Shown: positions 21,365 through 32,333 of the stretch, one piece after another
Numbering within the stretch: position 1 is the first letter of the stretch
Layout: each line of letters begins with the position of its first letter
NCBI RefSeq assembly: GCF_000261365.1
Contig: NZ_AJVC01000006.1
Span: 806,001 to 870,000 of the forward strand
Direction: 5' to 3'
Length of the DNA: 64,000 nt
Source: Herbaspirillum sp. GW103
GTDB taxonomy: Bacteria > Pseudomonadota > Gammaproteobacteria > Burkholderiales > Burkholderiaceae_D
Program-made: the position numbers and the translations under genes
The notes under the pieces: generated by a model
Told to the model about the DNA's origin: nothing
Database searches by the model: none
The model's input: only the letters and a program-made list of their open reading frames with translations

Positions 21365-22270
21365 TCAGCCGTGACCGATCATGGCTTGTACTTCGTCCCA
21401 CGTGGCGGCATACGCGCCCGCCTTCGAGGCCGCAATGGCCGCGCCGGCCGCCGCACATTGCAGATGGACCTGGGCGGGGGCCTCCGGCTGGCGCAACTGG
21501 CTGGCAATCCAGCCGCCCATGGAGGCGTCGCCGCAGCCCACGGTGTCGATTACCTCGACACGATAGGCCGGCTGGTCGATGACCTGCTCGCCCTTGATCC
21601 ACTGCATGCCCCTGGCGCCCAGGGTGTACAGAATCTCCGCCTGCGGGGCCAGGGATTGCAGGGTGGCCAGCGCATTGGTATCACCGGGGAAGAGGCGCTC
21701 CAGGTCTTCGTCGGAAACCTTCACGTAGTGCGACAGCGACAGCAATTGCTGGAACAGGATGCGATACGACGGGCTGTCCATCAGCTTGCGCCAGTTCGGA
21801 TCGAAGGCGATCTTCTTGTTGCGCAGTGCCGCTTCCTGGGCGATCTGCAACAGCCGCGAGGCCAATGGTTCGCGGGTCAGGCTGATGCAGCCGAAGTGCA
21901 GTACGCGCGCCTCGTCCAGCCATCCGGCCGGCAGGCGCTGCGGGTCGAAATGCAGGTCGGCGCTGTCGTCGCCGATGAAGAAGTAATCGGGCGGCGTGGT
22001 CGAGGTCACCATGGCCAGCAAGGGAGCCTTGGCGTGCTGCTGGGTGAAGCGCATGTCCAGTCCGGCCGCTTGCGTCAAGGCATACAGCTCGGCCCCGAAG
22101 ACATCGGTGCTGACACTGCCGGCATAGCCGGTGGCCACGCCCAGGCGGGCGGCGGCGCGCGCCACGTTCCAGCAGGCACCGCCAGGAATGGCGCGCCACT
22201 GGCCGTCAGGCTGGCGGATGAAATCGGTCAGGGCTTCGCCGAAGACGACGAATGCGGCGCTCTGGGTCAT
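21365..22270 (-). CDS. PfkB-family sugar kinase (fructokinase-like)
   Basis: The 301-residue kinase starts at 22270 (MTQSAAFVVFGEALTDFI) after GGAGA. Family marks are the N-terminal GEALTDFI, PGGACWNVARAAARLG near residue 27, FDPNWRKLM, KVSDEDLERLFPG and the catalytic DTVGCGDASMGGW near residue 245, where the Asp of GCGD is the base. It probably phosphorylates fructose or another ketose produced by the polyol dehydrogenase of this locus. It lies 51 bp downstream of the SorC regulator on the same strand. Confidence 0.85.
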   Translation of the reverse strand: MTQSAAFVVFGEALTDFIRQPDGQWRAIPGGACWNVARAAARLGVATGYAGSVSTDVFGAELYALTQAAGLDMRFTQQHAKAPLLAMVTSTTPPDYFFIGDDSADLHFDPQRLPAGWLDEARVLHFGCISLTREPLASRLLQIAQEAALRNKKIAFDPNWRKLMDSPSYRILFQQLLSLSHYVKVSDEDLERLFPGDTNALATLQSLAPQAEILYTLGARGMQWIKGEQVIDQPAYRVEVIDTVGCGDASMGGWIASQLRQPEAPAQVHLQCAAAGAAIAASKAGAYAATWDEVQAMIGHG

Positions 22271-22321
22271 GCTGGTCTCCGTGGGCTTGTCGTTGTGTAA
22301 GGTAGTCAATGCGTAGCTGGC

Positions 22322-23284
22322 TCAATCCTGCAATGCGTGGCGCGCGCAGGTCTCGTCGGTGACGAGACCCGTGAGCCAGCCGCCGCGCAAGGCCGCACGC
22401 ACGGCGTCGGCTTTCTTGCTGCCGCCGGACAGCGCGATCACGGGCCGTTGCGGGGCCTGCGCCAGCGGCGGTGTGGTCACCCGTGCGGCCAGCGAGGAGC
22501 TCAGCATGGCGCCGTCCCGATCGAAGGCGTGGCAGATCATCTCGCCCACCGCGCCCTGGCGCTGCAGGTCGGCCACTTCCTCGTCGTCGATGAAACCGTC
22601 TTCGTGCATCGCGCCCTGCAGGGCGATGGTGCCGATGCCCAGGAAGGTCACGTCGGCGCGTTCGGCCAGGCCGGTCACGATCTTGTAGGCGCGGTGGTTG
22701 CACCACTGCTGACGGTCGCGTTCGCTCTCGGCTACGCGCGGCGCGGGCAGCAGGTAGAAACGCGCACCCAGTTTTTCTGCCGCTTGCAGGGCGACGTCGT
22801 AGCGATTGGCCGACCCGTCGGAGGCAAAGGCGCCGATCATCGAGACGATCTGGTGCTGCGGGCGCTCCAGTTCCGACAGGCGCTCGATGGCCGCCTTGAG
22901 CGTGCGCCCCGAGCCGACATTGACCACCAGCGGCGCCTGCGAACTGAGATATTGCTCCATCACCTCGGCCCCGGCCACGGCCAGCATCTGCTGCACTTCC
23001 TGCGATTCGTTGGGATTGTCCGCACCGCCCGCCCCCGGCACTACCCGGCAGACTTCCAGCCCGTAGCGCTCTTGCAGGCCCTGCGCCAGCTCCAGGCAGG
23101 AGGAGACCGGATGCGTGATCTGCACCCTCACCAGGTTGGCATCGGCCGCATAGGCCACCATGCGCTGCGCCATCTGGCGCGAGATACCGAGCCGCTCGGC
23201 AATTTCGTTCTGGGTGTTGCCGGCCACGTAGTACATCCACGCGGCGCGCGCCGCCAGGTCCAGTTTGGATGCGCTGCTAGACAT
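22322..23284 (-). CDS. SorC/DeoR-type sugar-binding transcriptional regulator
   Basis: The 320-residue protein has an N-terminal helix-turn-helix ('NTQNEIAERLGISRQMAQRMVAYA', residues 24-46) and a C-terminal sugar-phosphate-binding domain (VNVGSGRTLKAAIERL, FLGIGTIALQGAMHEDGFI, ALSGGSKKADAVRAAL). SorC-family proteins sense a phosphorylated sugar. It is divergent from the polyol transport operon and faces four half-site repeats at 23415-23499, so it probably regulates that operon and perhaps itself. Confidence 0.9.
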   Translation of the reverse strand: MSSSASKLDLAARAAWMYYVAGNTQNEIAERLGISRQMAQRMVAYAADANLVRVQITHPVSSCLELAQGLQERYGLEVCRVVPGAGGADNPNESQEVQQMLAVAGAEVMEQYLSSQAPLVVNVGSGRTLKAAIERLSELERPQHQIVSMIGAFASDGSANRYDVALQAAEKLGARFYLLPAPRVAESERDRQQWCNHRAYKIVTGLAERADVTFLGIGTIALQGAMHEDGFIDDEEVADLQRQGAVGEMICHAFDRDGAMLSSSLAARVTTPPLAQAPQRPVIALSGGSKKADAVRAALRGGWLTGLVTDETCARHALQD

Positions 23285-23414
23285 GTTCTCCTCGCCAGCC
23301 GCCCCGCCATGACCATGCAGGCGGGCGCGGACTGTCTCTGTGATGTTGATCGGGGTGAATTCCCTGCTGGGTCGCCATTTTACGGCCAGTTGACCACGCC
23401 ATTATTGCGAAGCT

Positions 23415-23499
23415 TGGGCAAATGCTCAATCGAAAAGCAAATGCTTGACATGAATTCGAGAATCGATGAATATTTGCCCATAAAAATAATATTTGCTCA
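23415..23499 (+). promoter_or_regulatory. Polyol operon promoter with four operator-like half-sites
   Basis: GGGCAAATG (23416-23424) and GCAAATG (23437-23443) face ATTTGCCCA (23472-23480) and ATTTGCTCA (23491-23499): two direct repeats opposed by two inverted copies. A perfect -35 TTGACA lies at 23445-23450, with a weak -10 GAATAT (23468-23473) at 17 bp. The half-sites thus bracket the promoter, a good arrangement for SorC-type control. The transcript would have a leader of about 130 bases. The repeats are seen; regulator identity is inferred. Confidence 0.6.
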
Positions 23500-23606
23500 A
23501 AACTCGTTCGCAAAAATCGCCTTTCCCTGCATGCGTGCATGGGCCTGACCGGCCGCTGCCACCCAGGAAGAACGTGCAGGAGGGCCCATAACATTCGGAG
23601 ACCAGC

Positions 23607-24962
23607 ATGTCCAAACTCGTGCGCCCTCGTGCGTCCGGCTTCACCCGCGTTCGCTTCACCCTGGCCGCTGCGGCCATCTCGACTCTGTTTGCTGCCGGGC
23701 TGGCGCAGGCCGAGCCGGTGACGCTGAACATCGCGTCCATCAACAACCCCGACATGATCGAGCTGCAGAAGCTGGCACCGGCCTTCGAGAAGGCCCATCC
23801 CGACATCAAGCTGCGCTGGGTCACGATGGAAGAGAGCGTGCTGCGCCAGCGTTTGACCACTGACATCGCCACCAACAGCGGTCAGTTCGACCTGATGACC
23901 ATCGGTGCATATGAAGCGCCGATCTGGGCCAAGAAAGGCTGGCTGGCGCCGATGACCGGCCTGCCGGCGGACTACGATGAAGCCGACCTGATCAAGCCGG
24001 TGCGCGAAGGACTGACGGTCGATGGCAAGCTCTACGCGCTGCCGTTCTACGCCGAAAGCTCGATGACCTATTACCGCAAGGATCTGTTCGAGCAAAAGAA
24101 GCTGACCATGCCGCAGCGTCCGACCTGGGACGAGATCGCCAAGCTGGCCGCGCAACTGCATGATCCGGCCAAGGGGGTCTATGGCATCTGCCTGCGCGGC
24201 CGCGCCGGCTGGGGTGAGAACATGGCCATCATCACCACCATGGCCAATGCCTGGGGTGGTCGCTGGTTCGATGAGAAGTGGCAGCCGCAGCTGTCTTCGC
24301 CGGAGTGGAAGAAGTCGGTCAATTTCTATGTCGACCTGATGCGCAAGTACGGTCCGCCGGGCGCCAGCTCCAATGGTTTCAATGAAAACCTGGTGTTGTT
24401 CTCCAGCGGCAAGTGCGGCATGTGGGTCGATGCCACGGTGGCCGCCGGCATGCTCTATCACGGCAAGGATTCCAAGGTCTCCGACAAGACCGCCTTTGCG
24501 CCGGCGCCGATGCAGGTGACCGACAAGGGTTCGCACTGGTTGTGGATCTGGTCGCTGGCCGTACCGAAGTCCTCCAAATCGCAGGACGCGGCCAGGAAGT
24601 TTGCCGCCTGGGCCACCTCCAGGGAATACATCAACCTGGTGGCCAAGGATTCCGGTTGGGCTCTGGTGCCGCCGGGTACGCGCAACTCGACCTATGCCTC
24701 GGCCGAGTACAAGAAGGTCTCGCCCTTCTCCGACTTCGTGCTCGATGCGATCCAGACGGCGGATGCCAACAAGCCGACCTTGAAGCCGGTGCCCTATACC
24801 GGTGTACAGTTCGCCACCATCCCCGAGTTCCAGTCGATCGGAACCGTCACCGGCCAGGCCATTGCCGGTGCGCTGGCCGGCAAGACCAGTGCCGACGCCG
24901 CACTGGATGCAGCCCAGGCTCAGGCCGTGCGGATGATGCGCCAGGGGCGCTACCTCAAGTAA
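23607..24962 (+). CDS. Polyol ABC transporter substrate-binding protein (SmoE/MtlE-like)
   Basis: The 451-residue periplasmic protein has a signal peptide (positive N-terminus, LAAAAISTLFAAG core, likely cleavage after GLAQA). The mature protein resembles the sorbitol/mannitol binding proteins: LNIASINNPDMIELQKL, DLMTIGAYEAPIWAKKGWL, YYRKDLFEQKKLTMPQRPTW and GICLRGRAGWGENMA. It captures a sugar alcohol for the permeases that follow. It is the first gene of the operon behind the promoter at 23445-23473. Confidence 0.9.
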   Translation: MSKLVRPRASGFTRVRFTLAAAAISTLFAAGLAQAEPVTLNIASINNPDMIELQKLAPAFEKAHPDIKLRWVTMEESVLRQRLTTDIATNSGQFDLMTIGAYEAPIWAKKGWLAPMTGLPADYDEADLIKPVREGLTVDGKLYALPFYAESSMTYYRKDLFEQKKLTMPQRPTWDEIAKLAAQLHDPAKGVYGICLRGRAGWGENMAIITTMANAWGGRWFDEKWQPQLSSPEWKKSVNFYVDLMRKYGPPGASSNGFNENLVLFSSGKCGMWVDATVAAGMLYHGKDSKVSDKTAFAPAPMQVTDKGSHWLWIWSLAVPKSSKSQDAARKFAAWATSREYINLVAKDSGWALVPPGTRNSTYASAEYKKVSPFSDFVLDAIQTADANKPTLKPVPYTGVQFATIPEFQSIGTVTGQAIAGALAGKTSADAALDAAQAQAVRMMRQGRYLK

Positions 24963-25115
24963 GGCGTCGCGCAGGTCCTTCCGATGGCATGCAGCGTGCT
25001 GCATGCCCCGCGCGCGGTGTGAGCGGCATGCCTCTATGCCGACCGGCGCCGCGCCGTTCTCCCCGGCTGCCCGCTGCTTGCGAGCGGGCAGCCGGATTGA
25101 AATGCCGAGGCCGTC

Positions 25116-26090
25116 ATGTCCACGATCCACTCCACCCAGGTGTCGTCCACCTCACCGATGATGCAGAGTTCTTCCCAGCCTGCTGCCCGCAGGCAGCAGA
25201 CCAGTCCGCCGCGCAAGGAGCGCTTAAATCCAATCCGCCTGATGCAGATGCCCTCGGTGCTGATCCTGCTGGCCTGGATGATCGTGCCCCTGGCGATGAC
25301 CATCTATTTCTCGGTCAATCGCTACAACCTCCTGGCACCTGACCAGACCGGTTTCGTCGGCCTGGAGAATTACGCCTTCCTGTTGCAGGACCCGGCCTTC
25401 TGGCCCTCCATTGGCAATACCGCCCTGCTGATCGGTTCGGTGCTGGCCATCAGCGTGATCGGCGGCACCTTGCTGGCGGTGCTGTTCGACCAGCCTTTCC
25501 GCGGACGCGGCATTGCGCGCCTGCTGGTCATCGGCCCCTTCTTCGTGATGCCCACGGTGGCCGCGCTGATCTGGAAGAACATGATCATGCACCCGGTCTA
25601 CGGCATCCTGGCTTACGTGATGCGCCATCTGGGGCTGGAACCCATCGACTGGCTGGCCGAATTTCCCATGCTGTCGGTCATCATCATCGTGGCCTGGCAG
25701 TGGATTCCCTTTGCCTTCCTGATCCTGCTGACGGCCCTGCAGTCGCTCGATACCGACCAGAAGGAAGCCGCCCAACTGGATGGCGCGGGACCGGTGCGCA
25801 TCTTCTTCTACATCGTGCTGCCGCACTTGAAGCGCGCCATCACCGTGGTGATCATGATCGAGACCATCTTCCTGCTGTCGATCTTCGCTGAAATCTTCAC
25901 CACCACCGCAGGCGGCCCCGGTACGGCCACCACCAACCTGACCTTCCTGGTCTATTCGATCGGCCTGCAGCAGTTCGATATCGGTATCGCCTCGGCCGGC
26001 GGCATCTTCGCGGTGGTACTGGCCAATATCGTCTCGTTCTTCCTGGTGCGCATGCTGGCCAGGAACCTCAAGGGAGTCAACGAAAAATGA
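25116..26090 (+). CDS. Polyol ABC transporter permease (SmoF/MtlF-like)
   Basis: The 324-residue inner-membrane protein has six or so hydrophobic segments after a hydrophilic N-terminal tail of about 40 residues. The EAA loop that docks the ATPase is seen as 'EAAQLDGAGPVRIFFYIVLPHLK' near residue 220. 'VGLENYAFLLQDPAFW' is typical of MalF-type subunits. It pairs with the next gene, whose ATG overlaps this stop by four bases. The tail could be shorter if a later start is used. Confidence 0.9.
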   Translation: MSTIHSTQVSSTSPMMQSSSQPAARRQQTSPPRKERLNPIRLMQMPSVLILLAWMIVPLAMTIYFSVNRYNLLAPDQTGFVGLENYAFLLQDPAFWPSIGNTALLIGSVLAISVIGGTLLAVLFDQPFRGRGIARLLVIGPFFVMPTVAALIWKNMIMHPVYGILAYVMRHLGLEPIDWLAEFPMLSVIIIVAWQWIPFAFLILLTALQSLDTDQKEAAQLDGAGPVRIFFYIVLPHLKRAITVVIMIETIFLLSIFAEIFTTTAGGPGTATTNLTFLVYSIGLQQFDIGIASAGGIFAVVLANIVSFFLVRMLARNLKGVNEK

Positions 26091-26902
26091 GCGATCCAAA
26101 GAAAAGCCCCCTGTGGGTAACGCTGCTGGGCTGGACCTGCGCCATCGTGCTGTTCTTCCCCATCTTCTGGGTGGCGGTGACGGCCTTCAAGACCGAATCT
26201 CAGGCCTATACACCCTCGCTGATCTTCCTGCCAACGCTGGACACCTTCCGCGAAGTCTTCAGTCGCAGCCACTACCTGGGCTATGTGCAGAATTCGCTGA
26301 TCGTCTCGCTGGGCTCGACCCTGCTGTCGCTGCTGCTGGCGGTACCGGCCGCTTACTCGATGGCCTTTTTCCCGACCGGTCGCACGCAGAAGCTGCTGCT
26401 GTGGATGCTCTCCACCAAGATGATGCCGGCGGTGGGGGTGCTGATCCCGATCTACCTGCTGGCCAAGAATACCGGCCTGCTCGATACGGTGACCGGCCTG
26501 ACCATCATCTACACGCTCATCAACCTGCCCATCGCGGTGTGGATGGCCTTCACCTACTTCAATGACGTGCCCAAGGAAATTCTCGAGGCAGCCCGCATCG
26601 ATGGTGCCAACGCCTGGCAGGAAATGATTTACCTGCTCCTGCCGACGGCCATGCCGGGGCTGGCCTCCACGGCCCTGCTGCTGGTCATCCTGTCGTGGAA
26701 TGAAGCCTTCTGGAGCCTCAACCTGACCAGCATCGATGCGGCGCCGTTGACGGTCTTCATTGCCTCCTATTCCAATCCGGAAGGATTGTTCTGGGCCAAG
26801 CTGTCGGCGGCGTCGCTGCTGGCCATTGCTCCCATCATGGCGCTGGGCTGGCTGGCACAGAAGCAGTTGGTACGCGGCCTGACCTTCGGCGCGGTGAAAT
26901 GA
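26087..26902 (+). CDS. Polyol ABC transporter permease (SmoG/MtlG-like)
   Basis: The 271-residue MalG-type permease shows the EAA motif ILEAARIDGANAWQEMIYLLLP near residue 165, about six membrane segments and the typical end AQKQLVRGLTFGAVK. It starts in an ATGA overlap with the upstream permease and ends in a second ATGA overlap with the HAD gene, so the three genes are translationally coupled. Confidence 0.92.
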   Translation: MSDPKKSPLWVTLLGWTCAIVLFFPIFWVAVTAFKTESQAYTPSLIFLPTLDTFREVFSRSHYLGYVQNSLIVSLGSTLLSLLLAVPAAYSMAFFPTGRTQKLLLWMLSTKMMPAVGVLIPIYLLAKNTGLLDTVTGLTIIYTLINLPIAVWMAFTYFNDVPKEILEAARIDGANAWQEMIYLLLPTAMPGLASTALLLVILSWNEAFWSLNLTSIDAAPLTVFIASYSNPEGLFWAKLSAASLLAIAPIMALGWLAQKQLVRGLTFGAVK

Positions 26903-27627
26903 TGATGGTCCGTCAGGCGATCACCCATCTGATCTGTGACTGCGACGGCGTATTGCTCGACAGCGAGAGCATCGCGCTGCGCGTGCTGCATCGTGAATTG
27001 CTGCCGCTGCTGCCGGCCTGCAGCGGGGCTGACGACGAGCAGCATGAGGCACAGCGCAGTGCCGCCCTGCATAGCGCCATTGCGCATCGTCTGGGCATGT
27101 ACACCGACATCCTGCTGGGCGAAGTCGATATGGAATTCGAGCTGGGTCTGGATGCGATCCGCACCGAGCGCATCCATCAGAGCGTGGCGCTGGCCTGCGG
27201 CGAAGAAGCGCAGCCGGTGCCGGGCGTGGTCGAGGCCTTGCAGGCGATCCGCCTGCCGCGCGCGGTGGCCAGCAACAGCGACGCACCACGCATCGAGGCG
27301 GGCCTGCGTCGCTGCGGTTTGTATCCGCAGTTTGCCGGACGAATCTACAGCGGTCACGATGTGGCCCATCCCAAGCCTGCGCCGGATGTGTATCTCGCCG
27401 CTGCCGCCGGATTCGGCGTCGAACCGGCGCGTTGCGTGGCGGTCGATGACAGCGTCACTGGCGTGCGAGCGGCGGTGGCCGCCGGCATGCACGTACTGGG
27501 CTTCACCGGTGTGGCGCATGACCGCAAGGCGATGGCGCGCAAACTGAAGGAGGCCGGTGCGCATCAGGTCTTCGAGGACATGAAACAGTTTCCGCAACTG
27601 GTGAGTGAATTGATCTGGCTGCGCTGA
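26899..27627 (+). CDS. HAD-superfamily sugar-phosphate phosphatase-like protein
   Basis: The 242-residue protein has HAD motif I as CDCDGVLLDSE (nucleophile Asp and the +2 Asp intact), motif II near VASNSDAPRIEAGL, motif III Lys in HPKPAPDVYL and motif IV VAVDDSVTGVRAAV. A helical cap domain (residues 20-90) is of the beta-phosphoglucomutase type. In polyol operons such enzymes may dephosphorylate toxic sugar phosphates, but the substrate is not known. Three ATG codons in a row make the exact start uncertain. Confidence 0.85.
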   Translation: MMMVRQAITHLICDCDGVLLDSESIALRVLHRELLPLLPACSGADDEQHEAQRSAALHSAIAHRLGMYTDILLGEVDMEFELGLDAIRTERIHQSVALACGEEAQPVPGVVEALQAIRLPRAVASNSDAPRIEAGLRRCGLYPQFAGRIYSGHDVAHPKPAPDVYLAAAAGFGVEPARCVAVDDSVTGVRAAVAAGMHVLGFTGVAHDRKAMARKLKEAGAHQVFEDMKQFPQLVSELIWLR

Positions 27628-27678
27628 ACAAGCAACAAGCAGCGCGCAGTCCCCCTACAAGAGAACGAGGAGAATCCC

Positions 27679-28797
<1,119 letters not shown>

Positions 28798-28834
28798 CCT
28801 CTCCGTACATTCACTTCATCGACAAGGACCAGGC

Positions 28835-30268
28835 ATGACCCGTACCGCCACCTCTCCCGACCAGGACGCCGCCGACAGCCTCACCTGGCTGCACATCGGC
28901 GCCGGCTCCTTCCATCGCGCCCATCAGGCGGTCTACCTCAATGCCTTGCGCGAGAGTGGTGCCGACCGTCGCTGGCAACTGGCGCTGGCCAATATCCGCG
29001 CCGACATGAGCCCGCTGCTGGAGGCGCTGGCGCGCCAGCAGGGCCAGTACACGCTGGAAACCGTCACGCCCCAGGGTGAGCGCAGCTACCAGCGCATCGC
29101 CGCCATCGGCCGCATCCTGCCGTGGGATGCGCAGCTCAAGCAACTGATCGCCGCTGGTGTCGAAGAACGTACTCGCATCATCTCCTTTACCGTGACCGAA
29201 GGCGGCTACTACCTCGACCACCACTACCAGCTCGACACCGGCAACCCCGACCTGGCCGATGATCTGCGTTGCGCCCTCGATGGCAGCGGTACGCCCCGCA
29301 CCATCTACGGCACGATTGCCGCGATCCTGCGTGCGCGCAGCCAGGCGCATCCGCAAGCGGCCCTGACGCTCCTGAACTGCGACAACCTGCGCCACAACGG
29401 CGAGCGTTTTCGTGATGGCCTGCGCCAGTTCCTGAGGCTGCGCGGCGAGACCGCACTGGTGGCCTGGATGGAGGCCAACACCAGCAGCCCGAACGCCATG
29501 GTGGACCGCATCACACCCCGCCCAACACCGGCGGTTGCGGCCCGTGTGAAGGAAAAGACAGGTGTCGACGATCCCTGCGCCCTGATGGGCGAGTCCTTCA
29601 TCCAATGGGTGATCGAAGACGACTTCAAGGCCGGTCGTCCACGCCTGGAGGCGGCGGGCGTGGAGATGGTGCAGTCGGTGCTGCCCTATGAGGAAGCCAA
29701 GATCCGCATCCTCAATGCCAGCCACAGCTGCATCGCCTGGGCCGGTACGCTGGTTGGGCTGCAATACATCCACGAGGGCACGCTGCGCGACGATATCGGC
29801 CAGATGGCGCATGACTACGTAACGCAGGACGTGATCCCCTGTCTCACGCCCAGCCCCATCGACCTGGCGGCGTACCGCGATACGACGCTGGCGCGCTTCT
29901 CCAACCCGGCCATCCAGGACACCAACCAGCGCGTGGCCGCCGATGGCTATTCCAAGATCCCCGGCTTCATCCGTCCGACCTTGCAGGAGAGCCTCGATGC
30001 GGGCCGTCATCCGCAGGCCACCGCCATGCTGCCAGCCCTGTTCCTGGCCTTCCTGCAGCGCTGGGCGGCTGGCCAGCTGCCTTACGAATACCAGGACGGC
30101 ATCTTCGATGCAGCCGCTGCGCGCCGCATGCTGGAGGCCGAGGATGTCGTGCTGGCTTTCTGTCAGGATGCCGTGCTGTGGGGCGAACTGGCCGGTGATG
30201 CGCGGCTGGTGGCGCTGGTACGTACGGCCCATGAGCGCGTGCAGCAGTGGCTGACGCAGGCGCGCTGA
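28835..30268 (+). CDS. dalD: D-arabinitol 4-dehydrogenase (mannitol dehydrogenase family)
   Basis: This 477-residue NAD-dependent polyol dehydrogenase closely resembles Klebsiella Dal[18 protein letters not shown] at the NAD-binding N-terminus, [52 protein letters not shown] and the catalytic K-x4-N-x2-H run [17 protein letters not shown]. It would oxidise D-arabinitol to D-xylulose (related enzymes also take mannitol to fructose). The next gene, xylulokinase, supports arabinitol. The start at 28835 follows AAGGACCAGGC. Confidence 0.9.
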   Translation: MTRTATSPDQDAADSLTWLHIGAGSFHRAHQAVYLNALRESGADRRWQLALANIRADMSPLLEALARQQGQYTLETVTPQGERSYQRIAAIGRILPWDAQLKQLIAAGVEERTRIISFTVTEGGYYLDHHYQLDTGNPDLADDLRCALDGSGTPRTIYGTIAAILRARSQAHPQAALTLLNCDNLRHNGERFRDGLRQFLRLRGETALVAWMEANTSSPNAMVDRITPRPTPAVAARVKEKTGVDDPCALMGESFIQWVIEDDFKAGRPRLEAAGVEMVQSVLPYEEAKIRILNASHSCIAWAGTLVGLQYIHEGTLRDDIGQMAHDYVTQDVIPCLTPSPIDLAAYRDTTLARFSNPAIQDTNQRVAADGYSKIPGFIRPTLQESLDAGRHPQATAMLPALFLAFLQRWAAGQLPYEYQDGIFDAAAARRMLEAEDVVLAFCQDAVLWGELAGDARLVALVRTAHERVQQWLTQAR

Positions 30269-30338
30269 GGCTGCCCTTTGTGGGCGAGGCAGCATAGAAT
30301 TGCCGTTCCATGACGGATAACGAATAACGAGGAGCACC

Positions 30339-31811
30339 ATGTATCTTGGGATCGACCTGGGTACGTCCGAGGTCAAGGCGGTGGTGATTGACGACGCGGG
30401 CGCGCTGCTGGCATTGGCCGGAAGTACGCTGAGCGTATCGCGCCCGCATCCGCGCTGGTCCGAGCAGAACCCTGCCGATTGGTGGCAGGCCACCTGTGCC
30501 ACCGTGGACAAGCTGCGCGAGCAGCTCGGCAGTGAGCGTTTTGGCAGCATCCGCGCCATTGGCCTGTCGGGGCAGATGCACGGAGCGGTGTTGCTGGATG
30601 CGCAGGATGCCGTGCTGCGTCCGGCCATCCTCTGGAGCGATTCGCGCAGTGCTCCCGAATGCGCCGAGCTGGAACGCCGCGCGCCGCGCCTGCATGGCAT
30701 CGCCGGTAACCTGGCCATGCCGGGCTTCACCGCGCCCAAGCTGCTATGGGTGGCGCGGCATGAGCCGCAGCTGTTTGCGCGCATCGCTACCGTGCTGCTG
30801 CCCAAGGATTGGCTGCGTTTGATGATGACCGGTGGCAAGGTCTCCGATCCGTCGGATGCGGCGGGCACGCTGTGGCTGGATGTGGAAGGACGCAACTGGT
30901 CCGATGAATTGCTGGCCGCCTCGGGCATGCGGCGCGACCAGATGCCCATGCTGGTCGATGGCAGTGCAGTGTCCGGTACGTTGTTGCCGGAAGTGGCGCA
31001 GGCGTGGGGGCTGGATGCGGACGTCATCGTTGCTGGTGGTGCTGGCGATGGTGCGGCCAGTGCGGTCGGGATCGGTGCAGTCAGGCCGGGTGATGGCTTC
31101 CTTTCGCTGGGCACCTCGGGCGTGCTGTTCGTGGTCAATGACCGCTTCCGCCCGAATCCAGGACGCGCGATTCACGCCTTCTGTCATACGCTGCCGCAGC
31201 GCTGGCACCAGATGAGCGTGATGCTTTCGGCGGCCAGTTGCCTGCGCTGGTTCTGCCGTCTGTGTTCGGTGGACGAGAAAAGCCTGCTGGCCGAGATCGA
31301 GCAACTCGATGAGGAAGCGCGCAACAATGCCCCATTGTTCCTGCCGTATCTGTCGGGCGAGCGCACCCCCCACAATGATCCTTATGCGACCGGCGTCTTC
31401 CACGGGCTGACCCCGGAACACCAGCGTGCCGCCCTCGGTTATGCGGTACTCGAGGGCGTGGCCTTCGGCATGGTGGATGGGTTGGATGCACTGCGTGCAG
31501 CGGGCACGGATGTGGCCGAATTGTCGCTGGTAGGGGGTGGAGCGCGTAGCGTCTATTGGGCACAATTGCTCGCCGATGCGCTGGAGGTCCGCATCGTCAC
31601 GCACGTGGGTAGTGAAGCCGGTGGTGCGCTGGGTGCGGCACGGCTGGCCTGGCTGGCCGATGGGGGTGACGAAGCCGAGGTCTGCCGCAAACCGGCCCGG
31701 CAGGCGCTGTACCAGCCGGATGCGGCAAGGCATGCGGCCCTGCAGGTGCGCTTGCAACGCTATCGGGCCATCTATGCGCCGTTTGCACCCTTGCACGGGG
31801 AGGGCCCTTAA
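30339..31811 (+). CDS. xylB: Xylulokinase
   Basis: The 490-residue FGGY kinase converts D-xylulose to xylulose 5-phosphate, which enters the pentose phosphate pathway. Visible are MYLGIDLGTSEVKAVVID (phosphate 1), GLSGQMHGAVLLD, AILWSDSRSAPEC, FLSLGTSGVLFVV, 'LPYLSGERTPHNDPYATGVF' and SLVGGGARSVYWAQLLAD. Length is typical. It directly follows dalD, completing a D-arabinitol to Xu5P route. Confidence 0.95.
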   Translation: MYLGIDLGTSEVKAVVIDDAGALLALAGSTLSVSRPHPRWSEQNPADWWQATCATVDKLREQLGSERFGSIRAIGLSGQMHGAVLLDAQDAVLRPAILWSDSRSAPECAELERRAPRLHGIAGNLAMPGFTAPKLLWVARHEPQLFARIATVLLPKDWLRLMMTGGKVSDPSDAAGTLWLDVEGRNWSDELLAASGMRRDQMPMLVDGSAVSGTLLPEVAQAWGLDADVIVAGGAGDGAASAVGIGAVRPGDGFLSLGTSGVLFVVNDRFRPNPGRAIHAFCHTLPQRWHQMSVMLSAASCLRWFCRLCSVDEKSLLAEIEQLDEEARNNAPLFLPYLSGERTPHNDPYATGVFHGLTPEHQRAALGYAVLEGVAFGMVDGLDALRAAGTDVAELSLVGGGARSVYWAQLLADALEVRIVTHVGSEAGGALGAARLAWLADGGDEAEVCRKPARQALYQPDAARHAALQVRLQRYRAIYAPFAPLHGEGP

Positions 31812-31830
31812 CTTCAATCAGAGGAGAGAT

Positions 31831-32292
31831 ATGCAGGTCATCGAATGCAGTGAAGCCCAGCTCGATATCCTGGCCAGCTTGTTCAACGACTACCGAATCT
31901 TCTATGAATATCAGGACGACTTGCCGGCATGTCGTCACTTTCTGGAAGAGAACTTGCGATTGCGTCGGTCTTCGATGTTCTTGTTGATCGATGACGCGGG
32001 AAACGCGATTGCTTTCGCGCAGTGCTATCCCGCAACTTGTTCACTGAGCATGCGTCCTTACCAGTATCTTTCCGATCTGTATGTCATCCACAGTGCGCGC
32101 CAGCAAGGCCATGGCCGCACGCTGATGAAGTATCTCCGCGATCACTTCAGCGCGCGGGGGGCGCAAAGGATCACGCTCGATACCGCTACGACCAACTTGA
32201 CCGCCCAGCGACTTTACGAAGCGCTGGGCTATGAGCGGGAGCAGGTCTATATCACTTATCACCAGGTGCTGGCGGGAGCTGCACAGCCCTGA
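31831..32292 (+). CDS. GNAT-family N-acetyltransferase
   Basis: The 153-residue protein starts at 31831 (MQVIECSEAQLDILASLFND) after a strong GAGGAGA. The acetyl-CoA binding signature is SDLYVIHSARQQGHGRTLMKYL (Q/RxxGxG/A as RQQGHG), and the C-terminal NLTAQRLYEALGYEREQVY is typical GNAT. The substrate is unknown. It ends the polyol operon, 19 bp after xylB, though its role there is unclear. Confidence 0.85.
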   Translation: MQVIECSEAQLDILASLFNDYRIFYEYQDDLPACRHFLEENLRLRRSSMFLLIDDAGNAIAFAQCYPATCSLSMRPYQYLSDLYVIHSARQQGHGRTLMKYLRDHFSARGAQRITLDTATTNLTAQRLYEALGYEREQVYITYHQVLAGAAQP

Positions 32293-32302
32293 GCGAGCCC
32301 GT

Positions 32303-32331
32303 CGCTACAGATCCGCTATCCGGGTGTAGCG
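32303..32331. terminator. Weak hairpin between convergent genes
   Basis: CGCTACA (32303-32309) and TGTAGCG (32325-32331) form a 7-bp stem between the GNAT gene and the chemoreceptor gene that end tail to tail. No T-run follows on either strand. Confidence 0.35.
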
Positions 32332-32333
32332 TC

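Noticed and set aside
23277..25130. 617-codon minus-strand frame opposite the polyol binding-protein gene
   Set aside because: It is the antisense shadow of a well-supported gene with signal peptide and conserved family sequence.
28811..31138. 775-codon minus-strand frame opposite dalD and xylB
   Set aside because: Both sense genes are unambiguous; the antisense product is low-complexity and unlike any family.
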